From assembly GCF_025854375.1 (NCBI RefSeq), contig NZ_CP107575.1:2170001-2234000 (forward strand): a stretch of DNA of 64,000 nucleotides, read 5' to 3'. A program made the position numbers and the translations under genes. How positions within the stretch are numbered: the first letter of the stretch is position 1; the number at the start of each line of letters is the position of its first letter. Below are positions 52,659 through 61,902 of the stretch, piece by piece. The notes under the pieces were generated by a model that worked only from the letters and a program-made list of their open reading frames with translations, did no database searches and was not told the origin of the DNA. Source of the DNA: Glutamicibacter sp. JL.03c. GTDB lineage: Bacteria; Actinomycetota; Actinomycetes; Actinomycetales; Micrococcaceae.

Positions 52659-52904
52659 TCGGTAAATACAACATTACCAACTGATGAACTCAATAGCCAA
52701 TCGAGCCAAGTGACCTTGATCGCACGCCTCTCGCCGTCGATCTCAGCGGCTGTCGCGATTCGTGATAGCTCCACTTGGTTCAACACACCACGTTTGGCAG
52801 GATCATTTACAAAGACGCTTCCGCCTCTGCTAGAGCCGCCCACAAGCGTAGGTCAGGAGAATGAATCAGGTTCTGCCTAGGGACCGCTGTTTGATCCGGA
52901 TAAG

Positions 52905-52936
52905 CAAAAATGGAGACCCTTTCGGATCTCCATTTT
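52905..52936 (-). terminator. Terminator of tRNA-fMet copy 3
   Basis: Same hairpin as after copies 1 and 2 with slightly altered flank (CATTTTCGTC). Confidence 0.85.
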
Positions 52937-52945
52937 CGTCTTTCG

Positions 52946-53019
52946 TGGCGGGGAGAGGATTTGAACCTCTGACCTCCGGGTTATGAGCCCGGCGAGCTAC
53001 CGAACTGCTCCACCCCGCG
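52946..53019 (-). tRNA. Initiator tRNA-fMet (CAT), copy 3
   Basis: Same 74-base sequence as copies 1 and 2 by inspection, but the 5' flank differs (GATGACTAGACAATTC in plus orientation). It is 361 bp from copy 2. Confidence 0.95.
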
Positions 53020-53076
53020 ATGACTAGACAATTCTTGCATCATCGCGGAGTGAAAGCAAATCGGGGCGCTTAGCAG

Positions 53077-56000
53077 CTATCCCTCGGATCCTTCAGCTGG
53101 TGCCGAAGGTTGAGGAGTCGCGGTTGCACCGTTCTCGTCCAGCTTCACTTCCCCATCAACCTCGGTACCATTGATAGCTGCATCAGCTTCCATGGCACGG
53201 TCCAAGGCGTTCTGCAGCTGCTTTTGCGCCTCGCCGTAGGCTGCGAAGTCACTCTTCGCGAGTGCCTCCTGACCATTCTTGATGGCGGCGTTGGCATCCG
53301 ACAGTGCCGACGAGAGCTTCTGCTCGTCTGACTGGGTCGGCGTATTCTCCCCCTCTGGAGTGTCCCCTGGCGAAACGCCTTCGGTTTCTCCGGTCACAGC
53401 ACCAGAGTTACCGCCGAAGACTTCATCAAGTGCTTCGGCCAAGGTATCGGCGAAGCCAACTTGATCGCCGAAGGAGACCAATACCTTACGCAGGGTCGGG
53501 TAGCTGGTCTGGCCCGAAGACTGGACGTAGACCGGCTGGACATAGAGAATACCGCCGCCGACTGGCAAGGAAAGCAGGTTGCCGTTCTTGACTTCCGAAG
53601 CGCCCTGGCGCAGCAGGTTCAGTTCCTGCGTCACACGAGTATTCGTATCGAAGTTCTGCTGCGCTTGGCCAGGACCTGGCACAGCGGTATCTCGCGGAAG
53701 CTCCAAAAGTCGCAGCTTTCCGTAGTCCTCAGATTTCACGCCTGCCTGTGAGCCAGCATCGGCCGAAGCAGACAGGAATCCGAACAGCACGTTGCGTTGC
53801 TGCCCATTGGAAGCGGCCGCAGGAATGAACGTCGAAGTCAACGAGAAGCTCGCTTCGTCCTGAGTCGGCATCTTCAAGGACATGAAGTACGGAGGCTGCT
53901 TCACACCGGCTGTGGAAGAAGTTGGATCATCTGGAACGGCCCACGCATCATTCGACTCGTAGAACGCGTCCGGGTTGTCCACGTGGTACGTGGTCAGCAC
54001 TTCACGCTGTACCTTGAACAGATCCTCTGGGTAGCGCACGTGCTCGATCAGATCAGCGGACATGTCCTTGAGCGGCTTGTAAGACGATGGGAACACCTTC
54101 TGCCACGACTTCAGGATCGGGTCCTCGGTATCCCAGGCGTACAGCTTCACCGAACCGTCGTAGGCATCAACCGTCGCCTTGACCGAGTTCCTCAAATAGT
54201 TCACCCGGCCGGTCATCGACAGGTCTTGAGCGTTCGTCAAGGAGTCGGTAACGGCAGAATCCAGTTGCTTTTGCTGTGAGTATGGGAAGTCGTTGGACGT
54301 GGTATAGCCATCAACGATCCACTGGACCCGGCCGTCGACAATGGCTGGGTAAGCGCTTGAGTCCAAGGTCAGATACGGCGCTACTTTGCTGACTCTGTCA
54401 CGCGGGTCGCGATCGTAGAGGATCTGCGACTCGGAGTTGACCTGCTGGGAAAGCAGCAGATCCGTCGATGCGAACTTCAATGCGTAAACAAGGCGGTTGA
54501 ACATGTTGCCTACGTTCGGTCCGCCGTCACCGGTGAAGGTGTATCGGGTGTCCTGGTTTTCACCACCGGTACCTGGACGGTCCAACTCTTGGTCGGTCCA
54601 GCCTTCGTCCGGACCACCGACTACCGAGTATTCCGGGGAATTCTCGCCGAAGTAAATGCGTGGCTCGTAATCCTTGTCGGTGATCAAATCACCTGAGGTT
54701 GGGATACCACCGAGCATGAAGTCTGGTCGGCCGCCGGCAGCAACACGATTGCCATAAGCGGCTACGAGTCCGTATCCGTGGGTGTAGTTGATGTGCTGAT
54801 TGACCCAGGTGTCGGTCGGGTCGACGTTGACTTCGCGTGCGGCGATGACAGTGTCTTCAACCTTGCCGTCAATCTCGTAGCGGTCAACATTCAAGTTCTT
54901 CGGGAACGTGTAGTACCCGCGGAACTGCTGGAGCTGGGCGAAGGCGGTTGAGACCAAGTTAGGATCCAGCAAGCGGATATTAGCGGTTGTTGCGGTTTCC
55001 TCCGCCAAGGCATTTTTCTCAGTGGAAATCTTGGCGTCGTAGTCGGTGACTTCAATGTCATCAACACCGTAAGCCAGACGAGTCATTTCGATGTTGCGAT
55101 CGATGTAGTCGCGTTCGAGTTCACGCTGCGAAGGAACTACCTGATACTGCTGTACCAAGAACGGGTAGACGCCGCTGACCACGATCATGGTGACGACCAG
55201 CATTGCTGTACCGATCAATGGAATTCTCCAGCGTCCGGTGAATGCGGCAATAGCGAAGGTGATAGCGATCAAAATGGCGATAATTGCCAGGATCATCTGC
55301 GCAGGGATGACTGCATGTACGTCCTTGTAGAGTGCGCCGGCGACGCGGCCTGACTGGTCGGTGAGCGTTTCATACTGACCGATCCAGAAATTGACTCCCT
55401 GAAGCACCAAGAACACGGCAACAACGATTGCGGTATGGACCCGGGCCGCCTTGCCTACGGTGATGCCTCCGCGTTCCTCCACACGGATACCACCATAAAG
55501 ATAGTGAGTCAGCAGACCGGCGACGCCGCTTAGGAGCACCACCGAGACCAGGAATCCGATAATGAGTGCGATAAACGGCAGCGAGAAGATGAAGAAGCTC
55601 AGATCCAGATTGAACTGGGGATCATTGCTGCCAAATGGAGTCTGGTTGAAGAAGAGCAGCACTGTCTGCCACTGGCCTGCAACGGCCACCGCAGCGAAGA
55701 TGCCAACAACCAGTGGAATGCCCACCATAAGGAAACGGCGGATAGGTTCCAGCTGCGATTGGTAGCGGGACATGGAATCGGACTGATTCGCATTTGGCGC
55801 ATACACCGGACGGTGCTTGTAGGCACTGCGCATCGAGAACCACATCGGTACGGCCATCAGCACCAAGGCGACCACGAAGATGATCAACTTGGCGATGCGT
55901 TCAGTCCAGTAAACTTGCGAGAACCCCAGCTGGTTGAACCAGAGGATATCTGCGTAGAAATTCGACAAGAAGACGAAAACCGCAACCAAAATAACCACCG

Positions 56001-56112
56001 CGAAGATGGTCAAAGTCAGTGGTGACACTTTCTTGCCAGATGGGCTGGAGGGCCTTTGCGGTTCACGAGGCCTCGGCGGACCTCCGAACGGACTATCCGA
56101 TCCGTATGACAC
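53077..56112 (-). CDS. UPF0182 family large membrane protein
   Basis: 1,011 residues, unknown function, conserved in actinobacteria (Rv3193c type). A Pro-rich N-terminus precedes about seven membrane helices in the first 330 residues (LTIFAVVILVAVFVFLSNF and following). A large extracellular part follows with the conserved blocks DYEPRIYFGENSPEYSVV and RDPRDRVSKVAPYLTLD. The last 100 residues are acidic and Glu/Pro/Ser-rich. AAGGAATAG precedes the GTG at 56112. It is downstream of the PDZ-Lon protease gene in the same direction, as in M. tuberculosis. Confidence 0.95.
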   Translation of the reverse strand: MSYGSDSPFGGPPRPREPQRPSSPSGKKVSPLTLTIFAVVILVAVFVFLSNFYADILWFNQLGFSQVYWTERIAKLIIFVVALVLMAVPMWFSMRSAYKHRPVYAPNANQSDSMSRYQSQLEPIRRFLMVGIPLVVGIFAAVAVAGQWQTVLLFFNQTPFGSNDPQFNLDLSFFIFSLPFIALIIGFLVSVVLLSGVAGLLTHYLYGGIRVEERGGITVGKAARVHTAIVVAVFLVLQGVNFWIGQYETLTDQSGRVAGALYKDVHAVIPAQMILAIIAILIAITFAIAAFTGRWRIPLIGTAMLVVTMIVVSGVYPFLVQQYQVVPSQRELERDYIDRNIEMTRLAYGVDDIEVTDYDAKISTEKNALAEETATTANIRLLDPNLVSTAFAQLQQFRGYYTFPKNLNVDRYEIDGKVEDTVIAAREVNVDPTDTWVNQHINYTHGYGLVAAYGNRVAAGGRPDFMLGGIPTSGDLITDKDYEPRIYFGENSPEYSVVGGPDEGWTDQELDRPGTGGENQDTRYTFTGDGGPNVGNMFNRLVYALKFASTDLLLSQQVNSESQILYDRDPRDRVSKVAPYLTLDSSAYPAIVDGRVQWIVDGYTTSNDFPYSQQKQLDSAVTDSLTNAQDLSMTGRVNYLRNSVKATVDAYDGSVKLYAWDTEDPILKSWQKVFPSSYKPLKDMSADLIEHVRYPEDLFKVQREVLTTYHVDNPDAFYESNDAWAVPDDPTSSTAGVKQPPYFMSLKMPTQDEASFSLTSTFIPAAASNGQQRNVLFGFLSASADAGSQAGVKSEDYGKLRLLELPRDTAVPGPGQAQQNFDTNTRVTQELNLLRQGASEVKNGNLLSLPVGGGILYVQPVYVQSSGQTSYPTLRKVLVSFGDQVGFADTLAEALDEVFGGNSGAVTGETEGVSPGDTPEGENTPTQSDEQKLSSALSDANAAIKNGQEALAKSDFAAYGEAQKQLQNALDRAMEADAAINGTEVDGEVKLDENGATATPQPSAPAEGSEG

Positions 56113-56237
56113 TATCTATTCCTTACCTTGGGTTCGCCCCGCCTTGAAGCGGAGGAACTCGTGTACCTAATTCTTAGACGAACGAATATTAGCTTTTGAT
56201 CCCTGCGTCACATTCTTCCCTTGACGCCGGGCTAAAT

Positions 56238-57356
56238 CTATTCACATGTCGCAAAGTTTGCGGGATTCTCACCGTCAGCAATTTTCGTCAGTGCCGTTCG
56301 CGCCTGGGAGAGCGTCGATATCTTCAACACGTTCAAACCGTCAGGAACCCTGCCCGCGACCTCATTGCAGTTATCTGCTGGTGCCAGGAAAATGGTGGCT
56401 CCAGCATTTTTTGCGGCAATCATCTTTTGTGCGATGCCGCCAATCGGACCGACCGTGCCATCCGCAGAGATCTCGCCCGTTCCGGCGACATGATGTTTGC
56501 CTGCCAACGACCCATCGGTCAGGCGATCGATAATGCCCAAGGCAAACATCATTCCTGCACTAGGCCCGCCAACATTCTGCAGCCCGAACTGAACATCAAT
56601 CGGGAATTTATGTTCCGTGCTCAGGTAGACGCCGAGCTGTCGCTCGCCGTCGACCTCCTCGGTTTTCACTGGAACGGCAACGTCCTTGAAGTCGCCGTTC
56701 TTATCTTTGCGGCCCACGGTGAGTTCGGCGGGCTTGTCTCCGTTGGCGTTCAGCGACTTCTTCAGCGATTCCAGCGAACTGATGTCTTGACCGTTGTATT
56801 TCAAAAGGCGGTCACCCTTTTTCAATGATTTACTGTTGGCTTCGGCCGAGAAGTCTGCCACGGTCAGCCAGGTCTTGAAGTCGTAGCCCAATTCGGTCAG
56901 TGCCGCCGCGATGGCCAGATCTTGCGAAGAGGTCATCATCTGGTCGTTCTGCTCATTTTGCTGTTGGGTAGACGAGCCGTGGGCAAGGATTGTTTCTTCG
57001 GGGACAACGTCCTTGTTCGGGTTCAGCAACGCTTCTAGTACCACCGGGATGGTGACGCGATTCTGTCCGCCACCCTGTACATAAATGGTCAACAGGTCCA
57101 GTTCGCTTTGCGATGGGAAGGTCTTCTCCCCCTCGATCGAGATGACATCTTTCCCGTTATCCTCGTCTTTGCCCAGGGTGTTAAAAACCGGACCCGGGGA
57201 ACGAATCATGAAGTTGGTCGGAAGGAACATCATGACGCCGATGAGCAGGAGAGCCACGACTCCGGCACTGGTGCGTTTAAGGGCTTTGGAACCTTGGGGC
57301 GCTCGGCCCAATTCGCCAAGCACTTTATGCGAGTCTTTTGGTTCCCGTTCGTGCAC
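56238..57356 (-). CDS. PDZ-Lon-type membrane protease (YlbL/Rv3194c family)
   Basis: 372 residues. One N-terminal membrane helix (about residues 30-52, GVVALLLIGVMMFLPTNFMI), a PDZ domain (about 160-245, SKSLKKGDRLLKYNGQDISSL), and a C-terminal Lon-type S16 protease domain. The catalytic Ser is in GGPSAGMMFALGI (about residue 285) and the partner Lys in GGIAQKMIAAKNAG (about 325). It is a membrane-bound Lon-like enzyme lacking an ATPase domain. The GTG at 57356 has GGGAG nine bases upstream, so it is preferred over the TTG at 57374. It lies upstream of the UPF0182 gene. Confidence 0.92.
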   Translation of the reverse strand: MHEREPKDSHKVLGELGRAPQGSKALKRTSAGVVALLLIGVMMFLPTNFMIRSPGPVFNTLGKDEDNGKDVISIEGEKTFPSQSELDLLTIYVQGGGQNRVTIPVVLEALLNPNKDVVPEETILAHGSSTQQQNEQNDQMMTSSQDLAIAAALTELGYDFKTWLTVADFSAEANSKSLKKGDRLLKYNGQDISSLESLKKSLNANGDKPAELTVGRKDKNGDFKDVAVPVKTEEVDGERQLGVYLSTEHKFPIDVQFGLQNVGGPSAGMMFALGIIDRLTDGSLAGKHHVAGTGEISADGTVGPIGGIAQKMIAAKNAGATIFLAPADNCNEVAGRVPDGLNVLKISTLSQARTALTKIADGENPANFATCE

Positions 57357-57537
57357 TGATCTTGCTCCCGCCAACTATCAAAAAAGATGCGGATCCATCC
57401 TTGCGGAGTTCACCACTCTTAGCCTACTGAAGCTTCGGCGCTAAAGGCATCAGCAATGAGGCGTATTCAGTGTGCCGAAAGCGAACTGTCGCCAAGATCC
57501 GTGGGAACTCATAGCAAGGCACGGTAGTTTTAATGAC

Positions 57538-58980
57538 ATGGCACAGAACCCCCCGAATAACCGCCCGAACGGCGACGACGACGATAACAATCAGCAGGAT
57601 CCATTTTCTGCCATGTTCGGTCAGCTCTTCGGTGGCGGATTTGATCCCAACAATCTTCCTCCGCAACTTCGCGACGCGCTAGGCGCCCAGGGCGACCCTG
57701 AAGCGATGCAAAAGATGATGCAGCAAGCCCAGGCAATGATGTCAGCCATGATGAGCAACAACGCATCATCCGGTCCGGTGAATTGGAAGCTCGCCTCGGA
57801 TACCGCGCTTCAGTCTTATGCAAGCGACGATCCAGCAGTTTCAGAATCCCGACAGGCGGCCATCAGCGACGCTTCGAACTTGGCTGACCTGTGGCTGAAC
57901 AATTCAACATCGTTCGAATCCAACGGACAGGTCACCGAAGTCTGGACGCGCAAGCGCTGGTACGACAAGACGTTGGCCACGTGGAAGCAGGTCACCGAGC
58001 CGGTGGCCGAGTCAGTGGCAACAGCGATCACCTCCGCCATGAAGGAACAGATCCCAGAAGAGATGAAGGGAATGCTGGGCAACTCTGATGGCATGTTCCG
58101 GAACCTTGGAGCGAGCATGTTCGGGATGCAGCTGGGCACCGCGCTTGGCGGGTTGGCAACGGATGTTCTTGGAGGCACCGATATCGGTCTTCCGCTGGCG
58201 GGAAGCACTCCGGGAATCATCGCCACCAACGTCGCCAAATTCGGTGAAGGTCTGGAGATCCCAGAGCAGGAAGTACTACTCTATGCGATCCTTCGCGAGA
58301 ACGCCCATGCACGCTTGTTCAATCGTGTTCCATGGTTGAGTTCCAAGCTCATTGGCGCGGTCGAATCCTACGCTCGCGGCATCCACATCGATATGTCAAG
58401 GATCGAAGAAGCGGTTCGTGACATCGACCCATCCAATCCAGAAGCTCTGCAATCAGTATTGGGCGAAGGGCTATTCACCCCGCAACGCACTGAGCAGCAG
58501 GAAAAGGCGCTGGAGAATCTCGAGCTGACTCTTGCCCTCATTGAGGGATGGGTTGATCATGTAGTTTCTCTGGCGGCAGCGAACCTTCCGTTTGCCGAGC
58601 ATCTTCGGGAAACGATGCGCCGGCGTCGCGCCTCCGGCGGTCCGGCAGAATCCGCATTCGCATCGCTGGTTGGACTGGAGCTCCGTCCGCGAAAGCTGCG
58701 CGAAGCCGCGGCCCTGTGGCAGCACCTTCACGATGAGCGTGGGATCGATGGGCGCGACGCCGTCTGGGACCACCCGGACCTCATGCCAACCCAAGATGAT
58801 CTGAAGGATCCAACGACCTTCACCCAGCGTCGTGAGCTGGCCGCAACCGAGTTCGATGACTTCGATGCGGCCTTGGACAAGCTGCTTTCCGGCGAATTCG
58901 ACAATGTCGAGCCAACGACCGGCCAAGAGAATCCAGGGGAACCAACGGATCCTCAATCGCCAGAAGATCCGGAAAAATAA
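57538..58980 (+). CDS. DUF2342 / zinc-dependent metalloprotease-like protein
   Basis: 480 residues. The N-terminus has disordered Asn/Asp/Gln-rich sequence, then DPFSAMFGQLFGGGFDP (typical start). Conserved family blocks are LGTALGGLATDVLGGTDIGLPL, RVPWLSSKLIGAVESYARGIHID (about 255-290), LIEGWVDHVV and ALVGLELRPRKLREAAALW. The family is commonly named zinc-dependent metalloprotease or F420-biosynthesis associated, but I see no HExxH here, so enzymatic activity is not confirmed. Position next to the PDZ-Lon gene matches Rv3195. The start at 57538 is the first Met of the disordered region; it lacks a clear Shine-Dalgarno. The frame opens at 57472. Confidence 0.85.
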   Translation: MAQNPPNNRPNGDDDDNNQQDPFSAMFGQLFGGGFDPNNLPPQLRDALGAQGDPEAMQKMMQQAQAMMSAMMSNNASSGPVNWKLASDTALQSYASDDPAVSESRQAAISDASNLADLWLNNSTSFESNGQVTEVWTRKRWYDKTLATWKQVTEPVAESVATAITSAMKEQIPEEMKGMLGNSDGMFRNLGASMFGMQLGTALGGLATDVLGGTDIGLPLAGSTPGIIATNVAKFGEGLEIPEQEVLLYAILRENAHARLFNRVPWLSSKLIGAVESYARGIHIDMSRIEEAVRDIDPSNPEALQSVLGEGLFTPQRTEQQEKALENLELTLALIEGWVDHVVSLAAANLPFAEHLRETMRRRRASGGPAESAFASLVGLELRPRKLREAAALWQHLHDERGIDGRDAVWDHPDLMPTQDDLKDPTTFTQRRELAATEFDDFDAALDKLLSGEFDNVEPTTGQENPGEPTDPQSPEDPEK

Positions 58981-58994
58981 TCGTCCGTTTCCAG

Positions 58995-59032
58995 ACCGCG
59001 GGGAGCAACGCTTAAGCGTCGCTCCCCGCGGT
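58995..59032. terminator. Palindromic terminator between convergent genes
   Basis: A nearly perfect stem (ACCGCGGGGAGCAACGCTT against AAGCGTCGCTCCCCGCGGT) with a single mismatch between the DUF2342 gene and the SprT-like gene. No T-run. Confidence 0.78.
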
Positions 59033-59046
59033 TGCACTGTCTGCTC

Positions 59047-59655
59047 CTACTCGGCATCGTCGCCAAAACCTTCGAGCTCATCAGCTGATTGGCCAAGTTC
59101 TCTTGCACGAGAGCTATAGCCGGCGTGAAAAGCATCCAGGTACAAGTCCGCTTCGGCTCGCCTCTCGAACTTATTGAGCAGCTTCTGGAATTCAGGACCA
59201 TGCCCGGAACCAGGTGACGCCAAGTGGGCCAGTTCATGCACCAGAACGTAGTCGCGGACCCACGACGGCATGGGTTGGAGTTTTGATGAGAGCCTGATGC
59301 TCCGCTGCTGGTACGACGCTGAACCCCATCTCTTATTCTGATTGGTTACCCATCGCACAGATGATGGTGCTGCCAGGCCGCCGAAGTAATGCCGGTCTAA
59401 TTCATGCGCCCTGCGTTCCAGCTCATTGTCCGTATGTCCTTCGGCGCGCCGTTGGCGATTCTGGCGATACTTCTTGAGCATCTCCTCAACGAATGAGCGT
59501 TCAGTTTTCTCATCAAGTGCAGCCGGAACCTGGATTATCAGGGTGTCATCGCGCCATTGGGAAGAAATAGTCTTTCGCCGTTTGGTGGAACGCACGACCC
59601 GAACTGGAATGTCGTCAGGAGCAACAAATTCAAAAGTATTTGGTGAAACAGGCAT
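59047..59655 (-). CDS. YgjP/SprT-like metal-dependent hydrolase (DUF45)
   Basis: 202 residues of the DUF45/M48-like family. The zinc motif is HELAHLASPGSGHGPEF: HExxH plus a later His and Glu. The upstream region has NKRWGSASYQQRSIRLSSKLQPMP, matching the WGSC-type block of the family. The N-terminus has SFVEEMLKKYRQNRQRR, a basic helix. AAGGAGCTGAAATCA precedes the ATG at 59655. Function is not known; a proteolytic or DNA-associated role is possible by analogy with SprT. Confidence 0.9.
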   Translation of the reverse strand: MPVSPNTFEFVAPDDIPVRVVRSTKRRKTISSQWRDDTLIIQVPAALDEKTERSFVEEMLKKYRQNRQRRAEGHTDNELERRAHELDRHYFGGLAAPSSVRWVTNQNKRWGSASYQQRSIRLSSKLQPMPSWVRDYVLVHELAHLASPGSGHGPEFQKLLNKFERRAEADLYLDAFHAGYSSRARELGQSADELEGFGDDAE

Positions 59656-59736
59656 TGATTTCAGCTCCTTGCATCAGCTGGGCGGTCTTGGGCTGCGATA
59701 TGGCTAGCAAGCCCCGATTTCTACGCTAAGGAACCC

Positions 59737-59759
59737 ATGGATGCGATCGATGCATCCAT
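59737..59759. other. Inverted repeat between uvrD2 and the YgjP-like gene
   Basis: ATGGATGC (59737-59744) and GCATCCAT (59752-59759) around GATCGAT, 20 bp past the helicase stop codon. Possible terminator stem without T-run. Confidence 0.45.
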
Positions 59760-59778
59760 TGCGAACTGTGAATAGCGA

Positions 59779-61902
59779 TTAGCCCCGGTAGGATCCGAGG
59801 ACTGCAAGGATCGCTTCGCCGTATCGTTCCAGCTTGCTGCGCCCGACACCTGCAATCTTCGATAGGCCCTGCAAAGATTCCGGTTGGTGTTCGGCAATGG
59901 ACATCAGCGTGGCGTCGGTGAAAATCACGAATGCCGGGACCGAATTCGAGTGGGCAATTTCCGACCGCCAATTGCGCAAGCTATCAAACAACGCTTCGTC
60001 ATAGGCAGCCGGGCAGGAAGCACAGCGCTTGAGCTTTCTCTCCTTGGCGCTGGTCAGGAACGACCCGCAGTTGGTGCAGATGGCTGGAATGAGTTTTTGT
60101 TCGCGTTTCTTATACGTCGTTTGCTGTCGACTGCTTGCTTGGCGGACGGACTTGATTCCGTCCAGGAATCGCGATGGGTACCGGTGGGCTCGTCCGCCGG
60201 GAGTACGCGCGAGTGACCATGATAAGAATAGATGCTTACGCGCACGCGTTATGCCTACGTAGAGCAATCGGCGTTCTTCATCAAAACCTGCTTGATCCTT
60301 GGCATAGGAAATAGGCACCAGGCCTTCGCTGAGGCCAACGAGGAACACCGCGTCCCATTCCAAGCCCTTTGCTGCGTGGAACGATGCCAAGGTGATGCCG
60401 TCCAGCGTCGGGGCATGCTGGATGGCCGCCCGGTCTTCGAGTTCCCTCACCACATCGTGCAAGGTGGCTTCGGTGCCTTGCTCTGTTTTCAAGGCAACAA
60501 CTTCATCCGCGAGGCGTACCAGGGCGGAGAGGGATTCCCACCGCTGTCGAACAGCCCCGGTACCTCCACTGGGTGCGTTGGCCGAATAGCCATGGGAGGA
60601 AAGCACATCGCGCACTAGCTGCGATACCGATGTCTCGGCGGCAACGCTGAGGGCAGCGCGCAGGGCCAGCATTCCCTCTTTGACTTCCCGGCGCGAGAAG
60701 AAGCGCTCGGCTCCGCGCATGACATAGGGAATCGAGTGAGCGGAGAGTGCTTGTTCAAAGGCCTGGGATTGGCCGTTGGTGCGGTAGAGAATCGCAATCT
60801 CGGACAAGTCCTGGCCTTCACCCATCAATTTCTTGATGCGCTGGGCGACTTCTTCCGCTTCGTTCTCATCGTCCTTGGTTTCAAAAAACTCCGGACTCGG
60901 GCCATGATCGCGTTGGGCAATGAGTTCCAATGGTTCAGGCCACGTAACGTCGCGATCCGGCACGGAGGATTCAATCCGGCGGGTCGAGAGGACCTTGTTG
61001 GCCAGGTTCACGACTTCTGGCGTGGAGCGATAGTCGCGGACCAATTTGACGACCCTGGCTTCAGGGAACCGCGTGCCGAAGTTCAGCAGGAAATCCGGAC
61101 GAGCGCCCGTGAAGGAATAGATGGTCTGAGACGCATCGCCGACAACGCACAGTTCGTTGCGCTGTCCCAGCCAAAGGTCCAGAAGACGCTGTTGAAGCGG
61201 CGAGACGTCCTGGTACTCGTCCACAACAAAGTGGCGATATTGCTGGCGAACGTGGGCAGCTACTTTCTCGTTGTCTTCGAGAATGGCAATCGTCAGCAGC
61301 AATACGTCTTCGAAATCGATGACTCCGCGATCGTCCTTGAGCTCTTCGTAAGTCTGAAAGATCCTTGCCATGCTTACCGGCTCCAGGCCGTTGGGCATCT
61401 CCCGGGTTGCGGCGATCTTCGCATAGCTTTCCGGAGTATGCATCGAGACCTTCGCCCACTCTATTTCCGCGGCCAGATCGCGCACCATGGCACGGTCGCT
61501 TGAGATGCGCAGCCGCCGAGCGGCTTCGGCAATGAGCGGCGCCTTGTGCTCGACGAGGTTGGGCAGGGTGCCGCCGATGGCCTGGGGCCAGAAGTACTGC
61601 AGCTGGCGCAAGGCGGCCGCATGGAAAGTTCGAGCCTGTACGCCTGGCGCGCCCAACTGGCGCAATCGGGTCCGCATCTCTGCGGCAGCACGAGTGGTAA
61701 AAGTCAACGCAAGAACGCTAGTGGGATTGTAGATTCCCGTGTGCACGCCATGGGCAATGCGGTGGGTAATTGCCCTGGTCTTGCCGGTTCCTGCGCCTGC
61801 CAGAATACACAATGGACCGCTGAGCGTTTCAGCTGCCTGCCGTTGTTCAGCGTCCAGTCCCCCCAGCAGATCCTGTACTGGTGGAGCGTCGTGTTCTGTC
61901 AC
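59779..61902 (-). CDS. uvrD2: UvrD2-like DNA helicase with HRDC domain
   Basis: Superfamily 1 helicase, 707 residues. Walker A AGAGTGKTRAITHR at about residue 30, ARTFHAAALRQL, DEYQDVSPLQQRLLDL (Walker B), LVRDYRSTPEVV and VGITRARKHLFLSW are all present. A tetracysteine motif CTNCGSFLTSAKERKLKRCASC (about residue 595) and a C-terminal HRDC domain (SIAEHQPESLQGLSKIAGVGRSKLERYG) identify the UvrD2 branch of mycobacteria. The GTG at 61902 overlaps the nudC stop (GTGA) and has GGAGG 10 bases upstream, so it is preferred over the longer frame from 61938. It is essential in mycobacteria. Confidence 0.95.
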   Translation of the reverse strand: MTEHDAPPVQDLLGGLDAEQRQAAETLSGPLCILAGAGTGKTRAITHRIAHGVHTGIYNPTSVLALTFTTRAAAEMRTRLRQLGAPGVQARTFHAAALRQLQYFWPQAIGGTLPNLVEHKAPLIAEAARRLRISSDRAMVRDLAAEIEWAKVSMHTPESYAKIAATREMPNGLEPVSMARIFQTYEELKDDRGVIDFEDVLLLTIAILEDNEKVAAHVRQQYRHFVVDEYQDVSPLQQRLLDLWLGQRNELCVVGDASQTIYSFTGARPDFLLNFGTRFPEARVVKLVRDYRSTPEVVNLANKVLSTRRIESSVPDRDVTWPEPLELIAQRDHGPSPEFFETKDDENEAEEVAQRIKKLMGEGQDLSEIAILYRTNGQSQAFEQALSAHSIPYVMRGAERFFSRREVKEGMLALRAALSVAAETSVSQLVRDVLSSHGYSANAPSGGTGAVRQRWESLSALVRLADEVVALKTEQGTEATLHDVVRELEDRAAIQHAPTLDGITLASFHAAKGLEWDAVFLVGLSEGLVPISYAKDQAGFDEERRLLYVGITRARKHLFLSWSLARTPGGRAHRYPSRFLDGIKSVRQASSRQQTTYKKREQKLIPAICTNCGSFLTSAKERKLKRCASCPAAYDEALFDSLRNWRSEIAHSNSVPAFVIFTDATLMSIAEHQPESLQGLSKIAGVGRSKLERYGEAILAVLGSYRG

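Noticed and set aside
52523-52843. A 106-residue minus-strand frame over tRNA copy 2
   Set aside because: It reads through a tRNA gene and its terminator; not coding.
52319-53019. tRNA array as an integration site for a mobile element
   Set aside because: No integrase, direct repeat att site or foreign gene is adjacent. The repeats are the tRNA genes themselves.
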